A DNA stretch of 64,000 bases from the NCBI RefSeq assembly GCF_026210795.1, contig NC_089458.1:496001-560000 (forward strand). The letters are read 5' to 3'. The translations under genes were made by a program, and so were the position numbers. The DNA is from Rhizophagus irregularis (Eukaryota; Glomeromycota; Glomeromycetes; Glomerales; Glomeraceae). The stretch's first letter is position 1. Every line of letters starts with the position of its first letter. The notes beneath the pieces were generated by a model. The model made no database searches and was not told the DNA's origin. It worked only from the letters and a program-made list of their open reading frames with translations. Positions 43,878-52,532 of the stretch are shown piece after piece.

Positions 43878-46800
43878 AAAACTAACTCTCTCCCGTTGCC
43901 CTCACGACATTATTTACATAAAAATAAAAAATTTTTTCCAAAGTTTTTTATTACTTTTTCTTTTATTTTTATCTTTTCTATTCTTATTCTGGCCTATGGC
44001 CTCTTCTCACGACTTCTCAACCTTGAGTTGGGATGAAGTTCTTTCCAAACTTCGCGAAGTTGAGGACCTTTGCGCTAAGTGCGCCCTTAAACAAGAAACT
44101 CTTTTTGCTCGTTACAACTCTCTTCCTGATAACTCTTCCGCCAAGTCACGTGCTTACCTCGCTTTTGGCCCCCTCCGCCTTCTAGACGACTCTCTTTCTG
44201 AACAAAAACGCCTTTTACACTTGCGTTTGGACTCTCTTTTGTCTACTGCGGATTCAGAAAAGGATTTCGCTATCCCCCCTGTTGACGATCATCCATCACA
44301 TGATGATCCATTGATTGATAATCTATCTCCTCTTCCATTAGCTATTTGGGCTTCTAAACACGAGGCTGATCCTAATCTCATCTTAGATTTATGTACCCCT
44401 TCTACACGACGCACCAATTGTTTACGCCCTTCACGGCATACTCATAAATTTCTTTGTAAACGCGTATCCTCTATGATTTCCCCTGCATCTTTTAAGCGCG
44501 CACAGAAAATTAAGACTAACTTGTCTTTTACGCGTCTGGTTTTATCTCCTTCTACAATACGTTTATTGATTCCACCTTTATCACGTTCTTCCGAACCTAT
44601 AAGTCCCTTTCAAAATACATTCCTAGACTCCTCTCTTATTACTTTCCGAATTTCAGTTTCAGAAGATACTGCTGATTATGACATTAACGTCCCTTCTCCA
44701 GTCCTTTATTTGAATTGTACACCTGCGGAACCTTTACCGGCAACTTCTACTTCAGCCCATCTTCTTCATGATAATGTACAGTGTTCATCTTACACTTTCA
44801 TAATACGTACCATCTTGGATGGACGGATATGTCCTGCTCGAAATGTTGGCTCTAACCGTTTATATTCTATTCGCCGAGGCAACTGTTACTTTCTTTTGGA
44901 TCCCACTCCTGATTCGGATAATTGTTATTCAGTTCATACCAATTCTCCTCTCCTTTCAACTATGGATCTATTTCAATTTACATCTGACCGCCCTTCTCCT
45001 AATTTGAAATTTATTTTATCAAAATTTTTAACCTTTTTCTTTTACCGACAAAACCGTATTCCCTCCCATGCTCGACGTAAATATTTTAATAGGTTACGCC
45101 AGCTTTTATTAACACAACGGGTTACCTCTCTTGCCCGTTGGTCATCTTCTCATCGTAATAATAGACGTACTCGTACCTTTATTCAATTTCGATACCAACA
45201 ATCTTGTTTTTACCTTGGCCTTTATTTTGGTTGCCCGTTTTGCAAGACTCCTGCTGCCTATGTTATGTCTCAATTTCGTCATGCTTGTCATATTCATGAC
45301 AAAAAACTTGTTCACACTCCTTCCCCTCCTCCTTGTCCTCCTTTCACTTTACCTTGTAATCGTGTGTCTAAAAGACACGCTGATGGTTTTTATAAAGACG
45401 TTACTTCCCGACGCCTAGGAGTTTCCTACCGCAAATCCTATGCTTTCCATCATGTTCTTGAGGACGACAGTGGTTCACTCTCTGCCCGAACTCTTATCTC
45501 ATATTCTGCTCACAAATCTATCTCCCACCCTACGAAGAAACAACTTGCTCGTGAAGTACGCCATAAAGACCTTTTATCAGACCAGAGCAAATTTTCACGA
45601 CATGTTGTTCACCCCGATCTTCTTGACTCTTCTATGTGGATGGCCACTAAGGATCCTGCTATAGTCATTCCTCCTACCTCCTATAATTTGACTATGTCTA
45701 CTACTGATTACTTAATTGTCCAGAATATACGTAATCTTGTATCCTCACGTCCTGACGTTTCCTTCTGTTTGAAAGAACGTTCACATCAATCTTCTGTTGC
45801 GTTCGTGTTTTCTAAGTTTACGGGTTCTATCCAAAAAGTGGTTTTGAATCTTTCTTCTGTAGTTGCAAGTCATTTTATCACTGACAAACCCACCTCTGGT
45901 CCTTTTGTTGGTCCGAACTGCCCTGCTATTGATTATCAAGATTTCAAAACTCTTGGCTTTAGTCGTTCCATTATTGATATGGTCCGAATGATACTCTCGA
46001 ATAGTGCTTCCATTTATGTACCTTCTCACAATTTCCTTTGGTTATTAATTTCCAAGCACAACACTTCCTCAGTATCAAAGAAGTATCTTCGAGATGCCAT
46101 TCAATCTGTTATCACCAAATCGGCTTCCTCTTCGACATTTTCACATCTTTGGAATAGTGAAACACGGTTTTCTTTCAAACTAGGTCGTGTTAAACCTTGT
46201 GATATCTTAATGTTATTGGATGTTTGTGCACCTTGGTTTGATTCACATCCTTACCCTGCTCCTTCGATTTCCGAACATCGTGGGAATTACCCGCTGATTT
46301 TGTTCATCCTGTTTTTTTAATGCGCTAATTGCGCTGGTTTCTTATTAATTAATTACCTTCCTTTTATTATTCTCCTTTTACACTTCATTTCTTTCATGCT
46401 TATTTTAAGCTTTCCTATTTCCTTTCCTCTTTCTTTATGAATACAAATTTTATCATTCTGTATCGGAAATTTATATACAGCGCTTTAGCGATTGATGAAT
46501 TTACTCTATTGAATTACAAAATTTTACAACATTTTATGTCAGCCAGAATTTACACATAAAACTTCGGTTAAAGATTAATTCGACTAGCTTGCTAGTGAAT
46601 GTTCTTTTCCATGCTTGGGAAGAGTCGCAGGGTATCTCGGCTGCTTCCAAATTACGTGGCCCATCTATAAATTCTTCTCCTATTGTTTCTTCTCCACATA
46701 CAAATAACTCTTCTTTTGCGACAGTTTCTCAGGATTTCTGGATTTCTTGGATATCCTCTTCTATAATTCGGGGTGGATCATGGATCTCGCACTTGGATTT

Positions 46801-47098
46801 TCTGCGCCGCTTAACAGTTCAACCTCTTAGGATTTCTTTCTGGTAACGGACTGGATTTTTGGATGTTGGATAGTTGATTTCAATCTGGCCTTCGGGTAAA
46901 GTTGGGGTATGCGATTCTGTAATAGTCTAGTTTTTCTTTGCTTTAAATTTATTTTAGTTTAGATTTCTTTACTTGTATGAGTCGTGAAGCTACTCTTTTA
47001 TTTTTATTAGTTTATTTTCTTATTTTTGTAATATTGTTCGTTTGAATTTTCGATGTTAAAATATAAATAAAAATAAAGTCATAAGACTGTTTGCACAG
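43878..47098 (+). mobile_element. Non-LTR-type retroelement with 17-bp target duplication
   Basis: Flanked by a perfect 17-bp direct duplication, no terminal repeats, and a 3' end of TAAATAAAAATAAAG followed by about 20 bases. It has the C/T-rich coding style of the LINE at 16400 and contains one long intact ORF but no reverse transcriptase, so it would depend on another element for copying. The perfect duplication and open frame point to a recent insertion. Confidence 0.8.
43996..46320 (+). CDS. 774-aa LINE ORF1-like protein, unknown function
   Basis: One uninterrupted frame from ATG 43996 (MASSHDFSTLSWDEVLSKLREVEDLCAKC), 118 bp into the element. Residues 1-100 are helical and probably coiled coil (SKLREVEDL...). 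The middle is Ser/Thr/Pro-rich. Around residues 350-440 a basic stretch (RKYFNRLRQLLLTQR, RNNRRTRTFIQF) leads into a Cys/His motif (LYFGCPFCKTPAAY ... FRHACHIHDKK) suited to nucleic-acid binding. No reverse transcriptase, endonuclease or RNase H motif is present. By position and composition I take it as the ORF1-type RNA-binding protein of a retroelement; the family is not recognised. A short frame at 46589-46846 lies in the 3' part and may be the start of a lost ORF2. Confidence 0.6.
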   Translation: MASSHDFSTLSWDEVLSKLREVEDLCAKCALKQETLFARYNSLPDNSSAKSRAYLAFGPLRLLDDSLSEQKRLLHLRLDSLLSTADSEKDFAIPPVDDHPSHDDPLIDNLSPLPLAIWASKHEADPNLILDLCTPSTRRTNCLRPSRHTHKFLCKRVSSMISPASFKRAQKIKTNLSFTRLVLSPSTIRLLIPPLSRSSEPISPFQNTFLDSSLITFRISVSEDTADYDINVPSPVLYLNCTPAEPLPATSTSAHLLHDNVQCSSYTFIIRTILDGRICPARNVGSNRLYSIRRGNCYFLLDPTPDSDNCYSVHTNSPLLSTMDLFQFTSDRPSPNLKFILSKFLTFFFYRQNRIPSHARRKYFNRLRQLLLTQRVTSLARWSSSHRNNRRTRTFIQFRYQQSCFYLGLYFGCPFCKTPAAYVMSQFRHACHIHDKKLVHTPSPPPCPPFTLPCNRVSKRHADGFYKDVTSRRLGVSYRKSYAFHHVLEDDSGSLSARTLISYSAHKSISHPTKKQLAREVRHKDLLSDQSKFSRHVVHPDLLDSSMWMATKDPAIVIPPTSYNLTMSTTDYLIVQNIRNLVSSRPDVSFCLKERSHQSSVAFVFSKFTGSIQKVVLNLSSVVASHFITDKPTSGPFVGPNCPAIDYQDFKTLGFSRSIIDMVRMILSNSASIYVPSHNFLWLLISKHNTSSVSKKYLRDAIQSVITKSASSSTFSHLWNSETRFSFKLGRVKPCDILMLLDVCAPWFDSHPYPAPSISEHRGNYPLILFILFF

Positions 47099-47115
47099 GT
47101 AAAAGGATAAAACTA
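47099..47115 (+). repeat. Retroelement target-site duplication, right copy
   Basis: Exact copy of 43861-43877; continues directly into the interrupted fourth 148-bp repeat. Confidence 0.92.
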
Positions 47116-47398
47116 CCACCATTCGATTCGTCTCAGTGAGACGATTCTAACAAGCTATGGTATATCTTTGTACGATTATTAGATGCCAAGTTATTTAATA
47201 TATTCTTTATATAACTGTGATTATAAACGGTTCTTTTTAATATAAGATTTTTGAGGATAGGTGTGATAGTGACTATAGATAGATTGTGACTATATAGGAT
47301 AGATTTTAATAATAAAGTGTTTTGAACATTCAACTGGTGTGACTATATAGTAGAATGTGACTATAACGGGAGTGACTATAGAGGGAGTTGACTGTATA

Positions 47399-47829
47399 CA
47401 AATACTTTTTTTTTGGGCTTTATTAAATCAGCCACAAAGGTTTCAGAGGTTTCAACTTTACGTTTTTTATTACTCTTTATTAATTCAGATACAGAGTTAC
47501 ATTTTTTATTACTCATTTTTATTAAAATGTATAAAATATATTTTTTATTCTATCACTTTTAATAGTTAGTAATCAAGACGTTCAGAAATGAGCTTTTAAT
47601 AATCCTTATCATACATAAGAATTGCACAAGAATTTTATGAGCGTGTTACTTTTACCTGGTGAGAATTGCGCAAACGCGTTGCTACCTCTGAGCCTTGATC
47701 TGCATCCTGAAATCTCCGAAATCATTATAAATTTGCACACAATCAACTTTTCTTGCATTCTGAAATCTCTACTTTATACGGGATTTTTTTATTTTACAAA
47801 ATAACAAAAAGATTTTATACTTCGTAACA
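47399..47829. other. No gene seen
   Basis: AT-rich; GAGTTAC/CTTTACGTTTTTTATTACTC is repeated twice near 47460-47520. Confidence 0.4.
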
Positions 47830-49018
47830 ATGAATAGTGATAATGTATCATCTAGTGATGAATCATCATCATCCTCCTCCTCCTCCTCCTCCTCCTCCTC
47901 CTCTTCTTCTTCTTCCTTTTCTAAAAGTTCTTATAACACGATAAAAGCAAGTATTTGATTATTTTATATATTATTTCTGCTTTTATCCTATTTACATTTA
48001 TCTATTATTTTACAGAAAGAAGTGTTTATTTGGAGCGACTCCAAGCTAAAAGACGTATACAGTATTAACTATGAGCTCACATGGGCTGAGTAAAAAGATA
48101 ACATAGTCACCAAGTTGCTTCCACCACTTTATAAACTTGTAAATAAAAAATATAAAGTCTCAAATAGTGATTTATTAAAGATGTTATATGGACGTTGGCA
48201 ATCTTGCCATCGCGTTAGTAATATTAGAAAGCAAGGGGAAGCCCAAATAAAACATAACAAAAGAAGAGCAATGAAGAATTCAAGGATACAGGATGTAAAT
48301 TATTTAATTAACAGAAGCTATTAAATTTAGTTTTTTTTTTAAATTAATTATATTGTGCTTTATAATTAACATTGTTAGAAAAAAAAAGAAGAACAAACGC
48401 GGCCAATTACCTAATACAAAACAAAGATAAGTACATTTGCCGATATTCTGAAAAGGATCTAGTTCAAATTTTAAAAGATTCAGGCTACTATTCCAAAGAA
48501 TGGGAGGAAATCGACGAAGATGATGAAGATGATGAAAATGATGAAGAAGAAGTAGTCACAAAAAAAAATTCGATATATATTTATGAAAGATGGTGGAGAT
48601 CTCCTGCTGTATGTATATTTTATTATTTTTTATCAAAGTATAAACACTAATTTATAGTTTAATTTCTTTATTTAAGCTTTAACGTTTATTACATGATCGT
48701 ATTGATCCAACGGTAGAGTTATTAAGGAAAAAACCACCAAACTTAAAATGTAAAAGAGTTCCAGACAAAACAGAAACAGCTAGTGTGCCACCTGCCGGCG
48801 CACCAAGCTGGTGTTTGAATAGAGAAGCACTTGAAAAATTCAACCGTTTAACCAAAAATATCCCGGTTTATGATTATGATACTGATGAAAGCATCATTCA
48901 AGACAACAATGGTGCCGATGATGATGTTGATAATAATGTCGTAAATAACAAAAATAACAACAAAAGGAAAAAAAAGAAAAATAAATCTAAATCAAAAAAT
49001 AAAAAATCAAAAAAATAA
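47830..49018 (+). pseudogene. Spliced gene remnant, lineage-type unknown protein with basic tail
   Basis: A poly-Ser start encoded by a CTC/CCT microsatellite (47874-47915) precedes an intron (47951-48015). Exon 2 reads EVFIWSDSKLKDVYSIN, hits TAA near 48090, and continues LLPPLYKLVNKKYKVSNSDLLKMLYGRWQSCHRV. A third exon after 48380 reads RRTNAANYLIQNKDKYICRYSEKDLVQIL with an acidic run and WWRSPA; the fourth (from about 48677) has a second TAA before RLLHDRIDPTVELLRKK and ends in a Lys-rich tail at 49018. Both stops fit Gln codons changed by C to T. Exon 1 phase does not match exon 2 cleanly. The family is one I associate with repeated Rhizophagus genes; the function is unknown. Confidence 0.55.
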
Positions 49019-50427
49019 ATTTTACAATTATTACACTTTTGTCTAAATAGGTTTATCGTCAAAAATACTAATCAGACTTTAATAAAAATCAGAATTCAAA
49101 CATTTTCATTTAATTTTTTTAAAAATTGATTGATTAAATTAAAAATATCATGGTTTGATAAAGCTATAGATTACAGTTTATTTTTTATTAATAAACAAGT
49201 TACGGTACTAATTACTTTATTACAGTAACAATTTAATTACGGATAAGGTATTTAATAAGATATCAAAAACTGATTAATAAAATTTTCTATATTAACATAC
49301 AATAAATTAGATTAATGAGCTAAATACGATAATATTATTTTTTCAAAAAAATTAAAATGAAAATATACACAAATTTTTGTTTTTGGTATGTAAGTCAAAT
49401 TAAATTACTATATGCTTAAATCATAACTCATAACCCAAAGTTGAGGATTAACCGGGTACCTTGCTTTAGATTCAGCAATACTTCCCAAGTCAGATGAGGT
49501 GCCACAGGTACGCTTTAAGAAAACTCGCTATGATAATAAGGATAAGTATATTTGAAAATACCAGATATGAATGAACATAGGATACGATGAATAATCTCAA
49601 ATAGAAAAATAAAAAATAAAAAAATAAAATAAAATAAAAATAAAAATATAAAAAATAAAATAAAATAAAAAAAATATTTTCAATTAGACAAAGCATCCTC
49701 GTTCCTTCCTGGAATTCTCATTTGACTAAATTATTATTGTTTGTAATTTGATCCATTTGAATCCACCATAAATTGCCAGATAGGGCGAACCCTTATTAGA
49801 CAATTATAGCTTCATCACCAAATGGCTGCGATGTGTTTAATGATATGGCAACCTGTTTAATTCATTTTTAAATAAGCAAACGTGGCCATAAAACTCATTA
49901 AAAAGGTAGGCTACAGAGTGCAATGCAACCTACCTAACCTAACAAGTAGGTCTAAGGGTTAGGGAATAAAATATACCCTAAACCCACGCAGTTGGTATGA
50001 AAATAAAAGTTTACAAACGGAAGTTTCAGACTGTGCCTGACGACAAAATGGGTGAGGTGCAATCAGGACTTTTTCCTCTAATCCAGCCCAGAATTATAGA
50101 GGCAACATTGTTATTGTACAAAGCATATCGACAAAAACGTCTCTCAAAGAAATTAATCAATAAAGAGTATACTTGAGCAATAGCCGATCTTCATTGTCAC
50201 CCTATAAACTCCAAAAGAACAGAAATCAGTGCAGGCATTTTGGCTTACGTATCTCTTTAAAGATTAATTAAATTGAAAGATAGGATCCAAATTCAATATG
50301 ACTGAATCGATCGCCTCCAGTTATCAAACTTCTATCAGAAGTGATCGCTAGAATCAAAGATACCAATAATCACCCTTATCAGTAACGATCGAACTAAAGA
50401 TGTTGGAGAAATAAAATCCGTCATTTA
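49019..50427. other. No supported gene
   Basis: AT-rich to about 49720, then a balanced-composition stretch (49740-50420) without open frames. TAGGGTTAGGG/CCCTAAACCC near 49955-49987 is an isolated inverted motif. Confidence 0.4.
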
Positions 50428-51688
50428 CAGTCCCCTCTCGATATAACGAACCCTAGGTTCCAGCCGATCAGGGCTTCGTTATAAGCAACTTCGTTAACAC
50501 TATAACGAATTATTCGGTATTGTATAACAAATTTTTCGGTATAGGAATATCGGTTATACAGATCATGTGACTTGTTGATCTGATTACCGATAATTTAACA
50601 TTTTTTTTAATCTTTTTTTTATAGGGGTGCTTTCTAAACTTCAAAATAGATGCCTAGAATGAGAAGTAAGTGGGAACTGGGGGTTTTTTATATTAATTTC
50701 GTTTAAGAACATTTACTAATGTTCTTTTTTTATTTTTTTTATTATAGGGAACTTCCTGGACTTCGAAATGGACGCCTGAGACGAGAAGTAAGTGGGGAAC
50801 TCAATTTTTTTTTATTTAAGAACATTTACTAATGTTCTTTTTTTATTTTTTTATTATAGGGAACTTCCTGGACTTCGAAATGGACGCTTGAGACAAGAAG
50901 TAAGTGGGGAACTCGATTTTTTTTATTAATTTTGTTTAAGAACATTTACTAATGTTCTTTTTTATTTTTTTATTGTAGGGACTTCGAAATGGACGCTTGA
51001 GACGAAGTAAGTGGGACAACTCAATTTTTTCTTTTAATTTCGTTTAAGAACATTTACTAATGTTCTTTTTTTATTTTTTTATTATAGGGAATGCTTCCTG
51101 AAGTGTTCTATATAAAAATGTTTATTATAATTCCTTTTTTTTGTAGGAATGCTGGTTAACAATAACTGACTATATAATAAATAAATTATTAATGATATAT
51201 TAATTTAACTAGGAGTGTCCTTACCCCTGTGATAAATATAAATTAATAACAATTCACATCGAATCCTAATACAACCGAATTAATGTAAATTAATGTAATT
51301 CTGCCTAAATATTAAATAAAATAGCCAGAATTATTAATCCTGATACGATCCTGATACAATCCTGATCCATAATTTAAATATAAAACACAGGGGTGATATT
51401 TAATGTCATAATGCATCAATATTTATTAATAATTACATTCAATTATAAACTATAGAAATTCTTCGTTATAACTGAAAAAAAATTCGTTATAAAAAAAATC
51501 CGTTATATCGAGAGGCATTTTTATATAAGAAATTCACACACTTTACTTTGTACTACGTTATACGGTAAATAAATAGTAAACTTCGTTATATCAAGGTTTT
51601 TTTCATATTTAAAATCGGTACCACACTGTATGATCTGTTATATCGTGTTATTCGCTATATCGAGGTTCGCTGTAGAGAGGGGTGACTG
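50428..51688. mobile_element. 1.26-kb pogo-like non-autonomous element carrying intron array B
   Basis: Left end CAGTCCCCTCTCGATATAAC, right end (reverse complement) CAGTCACCCCTCTCTACAGC, both followed by CGAACC and by many CGTTATA motifs; TA at 50426-50427 and 51689-51690. No transposase. The middle third is the tandem exon-intron array at 50625-51087. Confidence 0.85.
50625..51087 (+). other. Tandem exon-intron array B (four introns)
   Basis: Exons of 41, 40, 40 and 28 nt (50625-50665, 50748-50787, 50860-50899, 50979-51006) are near-copies (CTTCCTGGACTTCGAAATGG core, ending ACGAGAA). Introns 50666-50747, 50788-50859, 50900-50978 and 51007-51087 start GTAAGTGGG and end TTATTATAG or TTATTGTAG. 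Each contains the stem AAGAACATT-TACT-AATGTTCTT; the loop and first stem bases spell TACTAAT, a near-consensus branch site, about 20-25 nt from the AG. An upstream acceptor (TTTTTTTTATAG at 50624) and a later one at about 51147 suggest the array is part of a longer transcript. Confidence 0.75.
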
Positions 51689-51690
51689 TA

Positions 51691-52289
51691 TATGGAATTA
51701 GTTTGTATTACAATTTTATTACGATTTGGGTAAAAAAAATATCTCCTTAAAATTTATTTTTTTTCAGGTATCCTGGCTATATGGAAAGATTCCTAATATG
51801 GTAATAGTACAATACACCTTATACGCCATTTTGCAAATTTAGTGTAATAGTTTACAAAGAAAAAAAGAGGAACGTATTTATTTTTTTGCCATGAGAAATT
51901 TAATTACAATAAGTGAATTTCAGAAAATCGCGGTAATTTGAATAATTTGTATATGCTTTTGATAACGGGTTTGAAGTTTAGGTATTCTCTGGCCACACTC
52001 TTGTATTACTATGATCACCGAGAGTTGGCTTGCTTATATAATAATCTTATCATTCAATATTTCCTAAAAAAAGTAAATAAACATCATCTATTTATAAGTA
52101 TTCATGATTTGGAAAAACTCCGTATGAAGTTGTGAAGATAAATGATACTTGAATCAAGTACTCCATAGCAATTATCTTTTTTCGTACACTGTATTACATT
52201 TTTACAAAGTACAAAGCGTACAAAGCCAATACCAAATAGGCAGCTGTTTTCTATACTACGATAATATTAAATAAACACACAAATTTTTT
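51691..52289. other. No gene seen
   Basis: Interior of the 24.5-kb element next to its right sub-terminal repeats; only a random frame at about 51938-52135. Confidence 0.4.
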
Positions 52290-52529
52290 TTAAAGATCGT
52301 ACAAATATCGGTGACCGATATATATTAGATAACGGATCGGTGACTAATAGTTTGGATATCGAACACTTGGTAATTTACATTTTTTTAACCATATTTGAAA
52401 TTTGCGCATTATGTGACAAATCAGGTACCCGATATGTTGTTAATATGTAAAAATGCCCGATATGTACCTAATTAGTCACCGATATATAGGTATCCGATAT
52501 GTGTGAGATAGATCGTTTTTTAACCTGTG
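52290..52529. repeat. Right terminal and sub-terminal repeats of the 24.5-kb element
   Basis: ATATCGG(T/G)GACCGATATAT at about 52308, GGTACCCGATATG at 52424, GCCCGATATGTACC and CACCGATATATAGGTATCCGATATG to 52500, then AACGATC and TTTTTTAACCTGTG at the end. These mirror the left end at 27983. Confidence 0.78.
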
Positions 52530-52532
52530 ATA

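Larger units (their letters stand above)
43196..47396. mobile_element. Pogo/Tc1-like element containing a tandem repeat and a retroelement
   Basis: Ends CAGTCAACTCTCTTTATAGT (43196) and, from the right, CAGTCAACTCCCTCTATAGT ending at 47396, with TA at 43194-43195 and 47397-47398. It lies in the N-terminal part of the CACTA transposase. Without the retroelement (43878-47098 plus its duplication) the element is about 960 bp and consists mostly of a 148-bp tandem repeat with no transposase. Confidence 0.88.
27983..52529. mobile_element. 24.5-kb CACTA-like element inserted in the Helitron
   Basis: Left end CACAGATCAAAATCGAGG at 27983, right end (reverse complement) CACAGGTTAAAAAACGAT ending at 52529. 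ATA flanks both sides (27980-27982 and 52530-52532), the 3-bp duplication expected of the CACTA superfamily. Removing the segment plus one ATA joins the Helitron codons into the uninterrupted order DPLHY-VLLFP. Both ends are packed with TATCGGGTACC-type sub-terminal motifs. A decayed transposase of the Tnp2/Plavaka kind lies at 40027-43195. Later insertions (29804-34314, about 34840-37620, 43196-47396, 50428-51688) account for about half of its length. That the two ends belong to one insertion event is inferred from the duplication and frame restoration. Confidence 0.82.

Noticed and set aside
43996-46320. 774-aa ORF as a host gene
   Set aside because: It lies wholly inside a segment bounded by a 17-bp direct duplication that interrupts a tandem repeat.
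49955-49990. TAGGGTTAGGG and CCCTAAACCC resembling telomere repeats
   Set aside because: Only one or two units in each orientation, forming a local inverted motif; no tandem array.
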